Assembly (NCBI GenBank): GCA_035711845.1
Contig: DASTBU010000130.1
Location: 1 to 57,625, forward strand
Direction: 5' to 3'
Origin: DASTBU01 sp035711845
Lineage (GTDB): Bacteria > Acidobacteriota > Vicinamibacteria > Vicinamibacterales > 2-12-FULL-66-21
DNA length: 57,625 nucleotides
Made by a program: the position numbers and the translations under genes. Below, one piece after another: positions 21,189 through 29,185 of the stretch (position 1 is the stretch's first letter; each line of letters starts with the position of its first letter). The notes below the pieces were generated by a model, which was not told the origin of the DNA, did no database searches, and was given only the letters and a program-made list of their open reading frames with translations.

Positions 21189-22130
21189 TCAGCGCACGTT
21201 GGTGATGAGGTACTCGCGAACGGCGCCTCGCCTCGCAGGCTGCGAGTTGATGGCGCGGCGCGCTGGAACGGTTCTCGCCCTGAGCCCCGCCGACCTCGCC
21301 CCATCGTGCGTCGCGTACAGCCGGCCGATCTCTGGCGCGACGGAGTTGCTCAGCAGGACCCAGGCGCCCCGCTCGGCAAGCTGGATCACCTGCCGCTGCA
21401 GGCGTTGCTGCGCCTGCGGTCCGAACCCGCCGGCAGTGTACGACGTGAACTGTGCCGTGCGGCTGACCGGCGCGTAGGGTGGATCCAGGTACACGAAATC
21501 CCCGGCCCCGCAAGGGGCCAGTGCCTCCTCGAAGGGGCTCACGGTCAACTGCAGCCCCGGGCGGTTCAGCGCTGCGGACAGCCGGCACAGGTTGGCCGGG
21601 TCGCAGATGGTGACGTTGCCGTACCTGCCGGCCGGCACGTTGAACCCGCCGCGCGAATTCAGGCGAAACAGGCCGTTGTACCCGGTTCTGTTCAGGTAGA
21701 TGAGCATCGCGGCCAGTTCGGGCGTATACCCAGCTGCGACGTCGCCCGGGAGGAGCCCCTCGCGCAGGCGATTGAACCGCCCGTCGCGCACCTCATAGTA
21801 AAAACGATCGCCCTCGGACTTCCGATGCTCCTTTTCGAGTACCGCAAGGGACTCGACGACGACAGTCACATGGTCTCGCACCATGCCGTAGCATCCGATG
21901 ACGTCGGCATTGATGTCCGACAGCCTGACCGCTCGGCCCTCCAGCAGCCCGTGATTGTGGCAGTCGAGAAATACCGCGCCGCTCCCGAGGAATGGCTCCA
22001 CGTAGCGCTCAAAACGGGCAGGGTAGAACCTGCGCAGCGCCGGCAGCAGCTGCCGTTTGCCGCCGGCCCACTTCAGAATCGGCCGCACGGCGTCCCGGAT
22101 CTGGTCGGACGCTTCCTTACGCGCCGGCAT
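21189..22130 (-). CDS. dam: Dam-family DNA adenine N6-methyltransferase
   Basis: Methylates adenine in DNA, typically GATC. The 313-residue protein has the alpha-type order FLKWAGGK-like ILKWAGGKRQLLP, motif I VEPFLGSGAVF, NRTGYNGLFRLN and catalytic DPPY in YLDPPYAPVS. The C-terminus (ARRGAVREYLITN) keeps the family end, although the stretch before it is unusually rich in Arg/Ala. No restriction enzyme adjoins it, so it is a solitary methylase. Its start overlaps the upstream helicase stop by 14 bases. Confidence 0.88.
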   Translation of the reverse strand: MPARKEASDQIRDAVRPILKWAGGKRQLLPALRRFYPARFERYVEPFLGSGAVFLDCHNHGLLEGRAVRLSDINADVIGCYGMVRDHVTVVVESLAVLEKEHRKSEGDRFYYEVRDGRFNRLREGLLPGDVAAGYTPELAAMLIYLNRTGYNGLFRLNSRGGFNVPAGRYGNVTICDPANLCRLSAALNRPGLQLTVSPFEEALAPCGAGDFVYLDPPYAPVSRTAQFTSYTAGGFGPQAQQRLQRQVIQLAERGAWVLLSNSVAPEIGRLYATHDGARSAGLRARTVPARRAINSQPARRGAVREYLITNVR

Positions 22131-24120
22131 CGGCGGCTCGATCGAAGAAACGAACGATCGCGTCCAGGTCGTGCGTGACGGGCGCCGCGGGCAGCGACGC
22201 GAGGAAACGCCGGCCGTACCCCATCGTCTTCAGCCGCGGATCGAGAACGGCCAGCACGCCGCGGTCCTGCCGGTGGCGGAGGAGCCGGCCGAGCCCTTGT
22301 TTCAGGCTGAGGATGGCCAACGGCACCTGGTAGTCGCCGAAGGGCGATCCGCCGCCCGCCGTGATGGCCTCGATACGCGCCGCCGTGATCGGGTCTCCGG
22401 GCGAGGCGAACGGCAGCTTGTCGATCACCACACAACTCAGCGCGTCGCCGACGACGTCCACGCCCTGCCAGAAGCTGGAGGTGGCGAGGAGCACGGAGTG
22501 GGGAGTGGCCTTGAAATCGCGGAGCAGCGCGGACCTCGGAGCAGTGCCCTGGACCAGGATGGGGTACTCGAGCTCGGACGCGGCGATTCGATGCACCTCG
22601 CGAAGGTTTGCGTAGCTGGTGAAGAGCACGAAGGCGCGTCCGGCCGTTCGCTTGAGTATTTCGATCACCTCGCGCGCGGCGGTCGCCGCAAACTGCGGCG
22701 ATCGCGGGTCCGGCATCCGGCGCGGCAGGTACAGGATGGCTTGGCGCTCGTAGTCGAACTCCGAGTCCAGCTTCAGCTCGCGCGCGCGACGGATTCCCAG
22801 ACGGCTGCGCACGTACTCGAACGCGCCGTCGACGGTCAGCGTCGCTGAGGTGAGGATTGTGGCGTCCATTCGATCGAACAGCAGCTCCCGGACGATCTGC
22901 GAGACGTCGATTGGCGCTGCCCGCAGGAACAGGCCACGGCCGCGAGCTTCGATGAAGTACACGAACGCCGGATCGTCGGCCCTGATCAAAAACCGCACCT
23001 GATCTCGCAGTTCCGAGGCGCGGCGGCCCAGCGCCAGAACGTCCTCGGGAACGTCCTTTGCCAGCGCGACGTCCGCCTCGAGTGCCTCCAGGGCATCGAC
23101 CATCGCGCCGCTTTCGTCGCCGAGCCGCGCCGTAAGCGCAGAGGTCACCCGGATCCGCGCGTCGTTTCCGGAACCGCCGGACACTTCGTATCGCAGCATC
23201 TGCACGGCGGTGAACAGAATCCTCCCCCGATCTCTGATGCGATCGACATCGTCGCGGATCCGATCTGCCTGATCGGGATCCGGGACGAGGCGGGCGCCCA
23301 ACGCCCGCTCGGTGTCGCGTGCCAGCTCCTCGACACGGTAGGTGCTGACCGACAGGCCGAAATACTGGGTCGCGACGTCCTCGAGCTGGTGCGCCTCGTC
23401 CAGGACCGCGAACCGGCAGTTGGGGATGACCTCGCCGAAGGCGTGCTGGCGCACCGCCGCGTCCGCGCAGAGCAGATGATGGTTGACGATCACCACGTCG
23501 GCGTCGGCTGCGCGCTGCCGCATGCGCACGACGAAGCAATCCTGATAGCGCGGGCATTCCGTGCCGATGCAGTTCTCCGTTGTGGCGGCGATCTCGGACC
23601 AGAACGGGAGATCCTCGGGCAGGTCCTCGATCTCTGCGCGGTCGCCGGTTTCGGTGTGGCCCAGCCACTCGTCGATGCTCCGGACGTAATCCTCTTGCTC
23701 GCCCGTCCGGATGGCCGGGCCGCTCCGAAGCGCGTCGAAGCGGTGGAGGCACAGATAGTTCGCACGGCCCTTCATGCACGTCGCGGTGAACGGCACGTTC
23801 AGCGCCTCGCGAAGGACCGGCAGGTCCTTGAAGTAGATCTGTTCCTGGAGGTTCTTGGTGCCCGTCGAGATGAGGACCCGCTGGCGGCTGAGGATCGCGG
23901 GGACCAGATACGCCAGCGTCTTGCCTGTTCCCGTTCCGGCTTCGGCAAGCAGCACTCCGCCGCCGGCGAGAGTCCGCGCCACGGCGCCGGCCATCTCGAG
24001 CTGCGCCGGCCGCGGCTCGAACTCCGGCAGCGCACTGGCGAGCGGACCGTCGCTGGACAACGCGTCGGCAACGGCCGCGCTCAGGTCCGGGCTTCGGGGT
24101 ACAGCGGAAACTTCCGGCAC
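22117..24120 (-). CDS. DinG/XPD-type ATP-dependent DNA helicase
   Basis: Superfamily 2 iron-sulphur helicase, likely for repair of structured DNA. From the GTG at 24120 it has 667 residues. Walker A is EAGTGTGKT. Cluster-type cysteines lie in NYLC and NCIGTECPRYQDC. DEAH is LDEAHQLED, followed by ILTSATL and the C-terminal QGLGRLLRHRQDRG. The GTG overlaps the glyA 3' end by 40 bases and has GAGG ten bases upstream. A TTG at 24060 would avoid the overlap but lacks a ribosome site. The open frame extends to 25140, but that part is antisense-phase noise inside glyA. Confidence 0.85.
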   Translation of the reverse strand: MPEVSAVPRSPDLSAAVADALSSDGPLASALPEFEPRPAQLEMAGAVARTLAGGGVLLAEAGTGTGKTLAYLVPAILSRQRVLISTGTKNLQEQIYFKDLPVLREALNVPFTATCMKGRANYLCLHRFDALRSGPAIRTGEQEDYVRSIDEWLGHTETGDRAEIEDLPEDLPFWSEIAATTENCIGTECPRYQDCFVVRMRQRAADADVVIVNHHLLCADAAVRQHAFGEVIPNCRFAVLDEAHQLEDVATQYFGLSVSTYRVEELARDTERALGARLVPDPDQADRIRDDVDRIRDRGRILFTAVQMLRYEVSGGSGNDARIRVTSALTARLGDESGAMVDALEALEADVALAKDVPEDVLALGRRASELRDQVRFLIRADDPAFVYFIEARGRGLFLRAAPIDVSQIVRELLFDRMDATILTSATLTVDGAFEYVRSRLGIRRARELKLDSEFDYERQAILYLPRRMPDPRSPQFAATAAREVIEILKRTAGRAFVLFTSYANLREVHRIAASELEYPILVQGTAPRSALLRDFKATPHSVLLATSSFWQGVDVVGDALSCVVIDKLPFASPGDPITAARIEAITAGGGSPFGDYQVPLAILSLKQGLGRLLRHRQDRGVLAVLDPRLKTMGYGRRFLASLPAAPVTHDLDAIVRFFDRAADAGA

Positions 24121-25358
24121 AGGGTTTCGACCTCGCTTCGGACGGCCGCGAGCACGGCGTCGTTGTCGGTCGCGGCAAGCGCCCGTGCGATCAGATCGGC
24201 AACCACGTCCATCTCGCCCTCGCGCATGCCTCGGCTGGTGACGGCGGGCGTGCCGATCCGGATGCCGCTGGCGACCATTGGCGGGTTCTTGTCGAAGGGG
24301 ATCGCGTTCTTGTTCACGGTAATGCCGGCTTTTCCGAGCGCCGCTTCCGCCACTTTGCCGGTCAGGCCCTTCGAGAACACGTCCACGAGCATCAGGTGGT
24401 TGTCGGTTCCGCCGCTCACGAGCCTGAAGCCCGCAGCCGACAGCCCGTCCGCGAGGCGCTTCGCGTTGGCGACGATCTGCGCCTGATACTCGACGAATCC
24501 GGGCTCCATCGCTTCTTTCAAGCAGACGGCCTTCGCCGCGATGATGTGCATCAGCGGACCGCCCTGGATTCCAGGGAACAGCGCGCGATCGAGGTCCTTC
24601 GCGTAGGAGGCGCGAGAGAGCACGAGCCCGCCGCGCGGACCGCGGAGGGTCTTGTGCGTCGTCGTCGTGACGAAATCGGAGTGGGGGACCGGGCTCGGAT
24701 GCAGCCTGGCGGCGACGAGCCCCGCGATGTGCGCCATGTCGGTCACGATCGGCGCGCCGACGGCTCGACCGACGGCCCCGATGCGTTCGAAATCGATGAC
24801 GCGCGGGTAAGCGCTCGCGCCGGCCATGATCATCTTCGGCTTGTGCTCGTGTGCGAGCCGCTCGAGCTCGTCGTAGTCGATGCGCTCGTCGTCCTGCCGC
24901 ACTCCGTACGGGACGATCGTGTAGAGCTTGCCCGAGAAGTTGAGCGGATGGCCGTGGGTGAGATGTCCGCCGTGCGCCAGGTTCATGCCGAGCACCGTGT
25001 CTCCGGGCTGGAGCAGCGTGAAGTACACGGCCATGTTGGCCTGGGCTCCCGAGTGCGGCTGCACGTTCGCGTGCTCGGCGCCGAACAGCGCTTTCGCGCG
25101 CGCGATGGCGAGCGACTCCGCAATGTCCACGAACTCGCATCCGCCGTAATACCGTTTGCCGGGATATCCCTCGGCGTACTTGTTCGTGAGCACCGATCCG
25201 GCGGCCTGCAGCACGGCCTGGCTGACGAAGTTCTCCGAGGCGATCAGCTCGAGGCAGCTGTTCTGCCTGTGCAACTCGCTGGCAATCGCGTCAGCAATCT
25301 CGTGGTCGGTGTCGGCGAGCGAGCGCCAGCGCGACGGGCTTTCGGTCTGTGAGGGCAT
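24081..25358 (-). CDS. glyA: serine hydroxymethyltransferase
   Basis: PLP enzyme that converts serine and tetrahydrofolate to glycine and methylene-THF. 425 residues from ATG 25358; an ATG six codons upstream at 25376 is possible, but GAGAG sits better before 25358. Motifs: LELIASENFVS, YAEGYPGKRYYGGCE, and the PLP lysine in TTTTHKTLRGPRGG. Length is normal. It lies between rpiB and the helicase on the same strand; rpiB-glyA adjacency is common in bacteria. Confidence 0.97.
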   Translation of the reverse strand: MPSQTESPSRWRSLADTDHEIADAIASELHRQNSCLELIASENFVSQAVLQAAGSVLTNKYAEGYPGKRYYGGCEFVDIAESLAIARAKALFGAEHANVQPHSGAQANMAVYFTLLQPGDTVLGMNLAHGGHLTHGHPLNFSGKLYTIVPYGVRQDDERIDYDELERLAHEHKPKMIMAGASAYPRVIDFERIGAVGRAVGAPIVTDMAHIAGLVAARLHPSPVPHSDFVTTTTHKTLRGPRGGLVLSRASYAKDLDRALFPGIQGGPLMHIIAAKAVCLKEAMEPGFVEYQAQIVANAKRLADGLSAAGFRLVSGGTDNHLMLVDVFSKGLTGKVAEAALGKAGITVNKNAIPFDKNPPMVASGIRIGTPAVTSRGMREGEMDVVADLIARALAATDNDAVLAAVRSEVETLCRKFPLYPEART

Positions 25359-25428
25359 CTTGACTCTCTCGATCATTCGCCCGGAACGCCGGGCGGCACG
25401 GCGCGAACGGCATCCGCGGCACTTGCGA

Positions 25429-25884
25429 TCAGCACAGGACGTCGCGCTGTTTTTCGATCCGGGCTATCTGATCGACCCGACGCTGGTGACGCCCCCCTTC
25501 GAAAGGCGTTTCCAGCCACAGCGCGAGGATTTCGTCCGCGAGCCCGGGCGCAACGATCCGGCCGCCGATCGCCAGGACGTTGGCATCGTTGTGCTGGCGC
25601 GACATGCGAGTGGTGTAGAGATCGTTGCAGAGCGCCGCGCGGATCCCGGGGATCTTGTTCGCGGCGATCTGCTCTCCCTGTCCGCTGCCGCCGATCACGA
25701 CACCTCGATCCGCGCCGCCACCGACGACGGCCCGCCCGACGCTGGCGCAGATCCAGGGGTAATCGACCGGTTCCTCGCTATGCGTGCCAAAATCCTCGAC
25801 CTCGTGGCCGAGCCTGCGCAGGGTGCCGACGAGATGCTGCTTGAGCGCGAAGCCGGCATGATCGGCCCCGATCGCGATGCGCAT
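25429..25884 (-). CDS. rpiB: ribose-5-phosphate isomerase B
   Basis: Interconverts ribose-5-phosphate and ribulose-5-phosphate. 151 residues from ATG 25884: MRIAIGADHAGFALKQ, EEPVDYP, then GVVIGGSGQGEQIAANK (about 61-77). E. coli-type RpiB has a catalytic cysteine in the GTGIG loop. Here the loop is GGSGQGEQ with no cysteine, like the mycobacterial enzyme, in which a glutamate (the equivalent of E71) serves as base. The reading frame extends upstream past 26000, but only the part from 25884 matches the family. Confidence 0.93.
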   Translation of the reverse strand: MRIAIGADHAGFALKQHLVGTLRRLGHEVEDFGTHSEEPVDYPWICASVGRAVVGGGADRGVVIGGSGQGEQIAANKIPGIRAALCNDLYTTRMSRQHNDANVLAIGGRIVAPGLADEILALWLETPFEGGRHQRRVDQIARIEKQRDVLC

Positions 25885-25917
25885 AGGACTAGGATTATAG
25901 CGTCGTCCGACGTCCCG

Positions 25918-25952
25918 CTTCAGCCTTCCTCCTTCATCCTTCATACTTTCCC
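25918..25952 (+). repeat. heptanucleotide array CTTCANC abutting a start codon
   Basis: Five exact 7-base units start at 25918, 25925, 25932, 25939 and 25946, with consensus CTTCANC. The last ends one base before the ATG of the methyltransferase. The array fills the divergent promoter region between rpiB and this gene and leaves no room for a Shine-Dalgarno sequence. Confidence 0.9.
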
Positions 25953-25953
25953 C

Positions 25954-27114
25954 ATGTCTTCCTCTGTTGTCGTCACTCGCCGCGGGGAGGAACGTCTGCG
26001 GATGGGGCATCCCTGGATCTACCGGAGTGATGTTGCCGAGGTGAGCGCCGCGGGCGGCGATACCGCGCGCATCGTCGGGCCGGCCGGCCGGTTCCTGGGG
26101 TACGCGCTGTTCAGCGACCGGTCGGAGATCACCCTCCGGCTGCTGACGAGAGGAAACGAGCAGCCGACCCTCGACACCTGGCGCGATCGCCTCAGGACCG
26201 CCATCGAATACCGGGGGGCGCTCGACATCGATGCGACGGCGTATCGGCTCGTGCACGGAGAAGCGGATCTGCTCCCGAGCCTTGTCGTCGATCGATACGG
26301 TGACTACCTTGTGGTCCAAGCGCTCTCGCAGGGAGTGGACCGTCTTCTACCCGGGCTGACGGGACTGCTCGTGGATCTCTTGCACCCTGCGGGCATCCTC
26401 GCTCGTAACGATCCGCGCGTTCGCCTGCTCGAAGGGCTGGAGCAGAGGGTGGATGTCCTGCATGGCGACGTGCCTCAACTGTTCGAGGTCCGGGAAGGCG
26501 CTGTCACTTACGCCGTCGATCCTTATCGCGGCCAGAAGACGGGCCTCTTTCTCGATCAGCGAGAGAACCGCCTCGCCGCGGCGCGTTACGCAAGGGGCAG
26601 GACGCTGGATGCGTTCAGCTATCACGGCGGGTTCGCCATGACGCTCGCGCCTCGCTGTTCGGAAGTGCTCGCGATCGATATCTCCGAGGATGCCGCCGCG
26701 CGCATCCGCACGAACGCCTCGCGCAATGGGCTGACGAACATCGAGGCCCGGGCGATGAACGTCTTCGACGAGCTGCGCGAGCTCGAGCGCCGGGGCGAGC
26801 GGTTCGACACGATTGTGCTCGACCCGCCGGCCTTCGCGAAGAGCAAGGGCGCCGTTCGCAAGGCGCTGTCGGGATATAAGGAAATCAACCTGCGCGCGCT
26901 GAAGCTGCTGTCGCCCGGCGGGTTCCTGATCACCTGCAGCTGTTCGTACAACGTCAGCGAGGCGGCCTTCGCGGACGTGCTGGCCTCAGCGGCCGTCGAT
27001 GCGCACGCCGAGGTAGTCGTCGTCGAGAAACGGATGCAGGGGAGGGATCATCCCGTGCTGCTCACGGTGCCGGAAACGTACTATTTGAAATGCTTCATTC
27101 TGAGGAAGCTGTAG
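25954..27114 (+). CDS. rlmI: RlmI-like class I SAM-dependent 23S rRNA (cytosine-C5) methyltransferase
   Basis: Predicted to methylate a cytosine in 23S rRNA. The 386-residue protein has an N-terminal PUA domain (about 1-75, RGEERLRMGHPWIYRSDV), a central EEHEE-like segment with LLPSLVVDRYGDYLVVQ, and a Rossmann methyltransferase: LDAFSYHGGFAMTLA (SAM motif), VLDPPAFAKS and TCSCSYNVS. ATG 25954 is chosen because the PUA domain starts there; the frame stays open further upstream without homology. RlmI is the closest characterised relative; the exact target base is inferred. Confidence 0.85.
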   Translation: MSSSVVVTRRGEERLRMGHPWIYRSDVAEVSAAGGDTARIVGPAGRFLGYALFSDRSEITLRLLTRGNEQPTLDTWRDRLRTAIEYRGALDIDATAYRLVHGEADLLPSLVVDRYGDYLVVQALSQGVDRLLPGLTGLLVDLLHPAGILARNDPRVRLLEGLEQRVDVLHGDVPQLFEVREGAVTYAVDPYRGQKTGLFLDQRENRLAAARYARGRTLDAFSYHGGFAMTLAPRCSEVLAIDISEDAAARIRTNASRNGLTNIEARAMNVFDELRELERRGERFDTIVLDPPAFAKSKGAVRKALSGYKEINLRALKLLSPGGFLITCSCSYNVSEAAFADVLASAAVDAHAEVVVVEKRMQGRDHPVLLTVPETYYLKCFILRKL

Positions 27115-27211
27115 CGAGGCTGCCCGCGCCGCCGCACGCGAGCGCCCACGCGGAAGCCGAGGCCCGGCAGGCTCGACTTCCGCGGGAAGCCCGCCCCCCC
27201 ATCCGGAACCA

Positions 27212-27251
27212 GCAATCCGCAATCTGCCATTCAATCCGTAATCTGTAATGG
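27212..27251 (+). repeat. heptanucleotide array G(C/T)AATCN
   Basis: GCAATCC at 27212, GCAATCT at 27219, a 12-base irregular step, then GTAATCT at 27238 and GTAATGG at 27245. It lies in the 250-base gap after the methyltransferase gene. The core AATC is shared with the array at 6150-6310. The rest of the gap shows only GC-rich sequence. Confidence 0.75.
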
Positions 27252-27364
27252 ATAGCTCTCAACGCTGGGGGGCAGATCCCCAGCAGCGCTGCGGGTGACA
27301 CGGACCCTCCAGCCGGCCTACATTCCCTGCCACGATCTCGTTGCCAGAACAGGGAGAAGGACCT

Positions 27365-27898
27365 ATGAGAACGCTACTGGGGGCCGTCGTGCTGACAGCG
27401 GTCATCGGGGGCATCGTGAGCGCGGTTGCCGAGCGGCCTGCACATGCCCAGCAGTCTGTCGTTGTGGTCAGCGACCAGGACAACCCCGTGCACGTCCAGG
27501 AGGTCAGGCATCCTGCACTGCGGCCCTACCACGGAACGGCGACAATCAACTTCGGCGGGCGAGGTGGGCCACTCTTGACCAACTTTGAGCCGGCGCCGCA
27601 GGGCGGACGACTGGTGATCGAGTATGTGTCGGCGGCCTGCTCAACGAATCTGGACACACGAATTCTCCAGCTAGGCATCACGACCACGGTTGACAGCCTG
27701 TCCGTCAATCACTTCGTGGTTCCTGTTCTGCTGCACACGACATCGGGATCTCGCAGGTACGCCGTCGCTCAGGCGACGCGGCTATATCACGACACAAATT
27801 CTACGTTCAAACCCTTTCGGGTCGTCAGCATTACAGCCATCGGCGAGCAGGTCCTCAACTGTTCGTTCGCGGTCTCTGGCCATACGGTGATCCCTTGA
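27365..27898 (+). CDS. secreted protein of unknown function
   Basis: 177 residues from ATG 27365, which has AGAAGGA nearby upstream; an ATG eight codons earlier (27341) is less likely. The signal peptide runs to about residue 29 (MRTLLGAVVLTAVIGGIVSAVAE, then HAQ). The mature protein is beta-rich, with two cysteines (in SAACSTNL and LNCSFA) that could form a disulphide bond. I do not recognise a family. The overall look (GRLVIEYVSAAC..., FVVPVLLHTT...) suggests a small beta-sandwich domain. Confidence 0.7.
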   Translation: MRTLLGAVVLTAVIGGIVSAVAERPAHAQQSVVVVSDQDNPVHVQEVRHPALRPYHGTATINFGGRGGPLLTNFEPAPQGGRLVIEYVSAACSTNLDTRILQLGITTTVDSLSVNHFVVPVLLHTTSGSRRYAVAQATRLYHDTNSTFKPFRVVSITAIGEQVLNCSFAVSGHTVIP

Positions 27899-27952
27899 GC
27901 GAGTGGCTGGGACGTGCTGGGCGGCCAACCCGGGCTTCGTTGCGTGCCCAGA

Positions 27953-28005
27953 GGCCTTGACCGACCCGATTCTGGGCTTTTGAGTCAAGTTTTTCGGTCA
28001 AGGCC
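27953..28005. repeat. perfect 12-base inverted repeat with 29-base spacer
   Basis: GGCCTTGACCGA (27953-27964) and TCGGTCAAGGCC (27994-28005) are exact reverse complements around a spacer that itself contains TTGAGTCAA. It lies 55 bases after the stop of the secreted-protein gene, in an otherwise gene-free stretch (27899-28215). No T-run follows, so a classical intrinsic terminator is not supported. It could still act as a hairpin or protein site. Confidence 0.7.
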
Positions 28006-28215
28006 GTCCGCGCGCCTGCCCCGCCGAAGCGCAAAACGCGAAGGCGGGTCAGCGCGGCGTTATCAAGAATGCCGCTAGCGATGCGGAGCCTCAAGAGTCT
28101 GAGGCGCAGCGTCGCTAGAACTCCGCGCAGGAGCAAGCGCAGAGGCGAGCGCCACCGTTGCTGACACCGAGGTGAGGAGAGTCGCAACCAAGGAGACTGT
28201 GGAGGGCCAATCCCA

Positions 28216-28761
28216 ATGAAGACCAAACGCGCAATCGTACGAACCATCACCGCTATCGTGATACTCACCGGTATTTCTGCCGCGGTCCTCGCGGCGTATC
28301 CGTGGGACAAGAGAATCGACAATGCGGGCGCCCGGTTCCAGGTATTGTCGGATTTCGATGCCGAGGCCGTGTTCGACAAAGAGACGGGGTTGGTGTGGGA
28401 AAAGGCACCGAGCACTGAGGTTCTGTCGTGGGCGTTCGTCGACAACGAGTGCCTCGCGAAGTTCACCGGCAAGCGTCTCGGATGGAGGGGGCCCACGATC
28501 GAGGAGATTCTCAGCCTGATGGATCCACTCAACAACCTGACGGGGAAGTTGCCGACTGGCCACCCGTTCGACGTCGGACGTGCATCAGGAACATTCTGGT
28601 CGAGTACCACGGACAACGTGCAACCCGCGAACAACAACTTCGCATTCGTGGCCAACTTCGAGCCGGGTGGCTCGTTCTTCTCGGATCAGAAGATTCCCGG
28701 ATTACACCGTGTGTGGTGTGTGCGGGGCGGAGTCGGCTACGACGGCAATAACGTCCAGTGA
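28216..28761 (+). CDS. exported DUF1566-domain protein
   Basis: A 181-residue protein with an N-terminal hydrophobic signal (about 9-27, ending LAAYP) and one DUF1566/Lcl-type domain. Family landmarks are DKETGLVWEKAPS, GWRGPTIEEILSLMD, GTFWSSTTDN and the terminal VWCVRGG. The domain is common in extracellular and lipoprotein contexts and may adopt a C-type-lectin-like fold; ligand unknown. The usual GWRLPT has G in place of L. AAGGAGA lies upstream of the ATG, though at a long spacing. Confidence 0.8.
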   Translation: MKTKRAIVRTITAIVILTGISAAVLAAYPWDKRIDNAGARFQVLSDFDAEAVFDKETGLVWEKAPSTEVLSWAFVDNECLAKFTGKRLGWRGPTIEEILSLMDPLNNLTGKLPTGHPFDVGRASGTFWSSTTDNVQPANNNFAFVANFEPGGSFFSDQKIPGLHRVWCVRGGVGYDGNNVQ

Positions 28762-28825
28762 ACCCCGTCCAAAGTGTGGCGGCCGCTATCGTTTGCGCTC
28801 GCGGAGGATCAGGCCCACGAAAAGC

Positions 28826-29120
28826 ATGCGTCGGGCGGGGATCCTCGCGCTGATGGGAATCGCGTTCACGGTGTGCGGCGCGATCGTCTCCGAGTCACGC
28901 TCCAGCGCCGGCTCGGGGACGCCGCAGGGGCCGATTCCGGAGAATCCGACCGACGATCACTCTCCGTGCAGGGCGCGTCGAACCCACTCTCAGTGCCGGG
29001 CTGCTGGTCTTCACCGCTAGGAACCACACCACCTCTTTATTCTCCCGTCCCGTCAGCACGCCCGATACCACGACGACCCTCTCCTTCGACGGTCAACCCA
29101 ATACGGGCTCAGGTCCGTGA
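28826..29120 (+). pseudogene. probable frameshifted small secreted protein
   Basis: From ATG 28826 the frame encodes a clear signal peptide (MRRAGILALMGIAFTVCGAI) and a Gly/Pro-rich start. It then runs into a stop at 29020 after low-quality sequence. A second frame, open from about 28953 to a TGA at 29120, reads plausibly as its continuation (TITLRAGRVEPTLSAGLLVF and on to a Thr-rich tail). A one-base shift near 28950 would join them to about 98 residues. Either sequence error or decay is possible. No family is recognised. Confidence 0.35.
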
Positions 29121-29185
29121 TTCGTGACATTGTTTGCGCGGCACGCACGTCGCGTTCGTGCAAGCGGGCGTATCCAGTCGCGTCC

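Noticed and set aside
24121..25140. N-terminal extension of the DinG-like helicase
   Set aside because: The frame is open through glyA in another phase, but the extra ~340 residues are Arg-rich without homology; helicase sequence begins near 24120.
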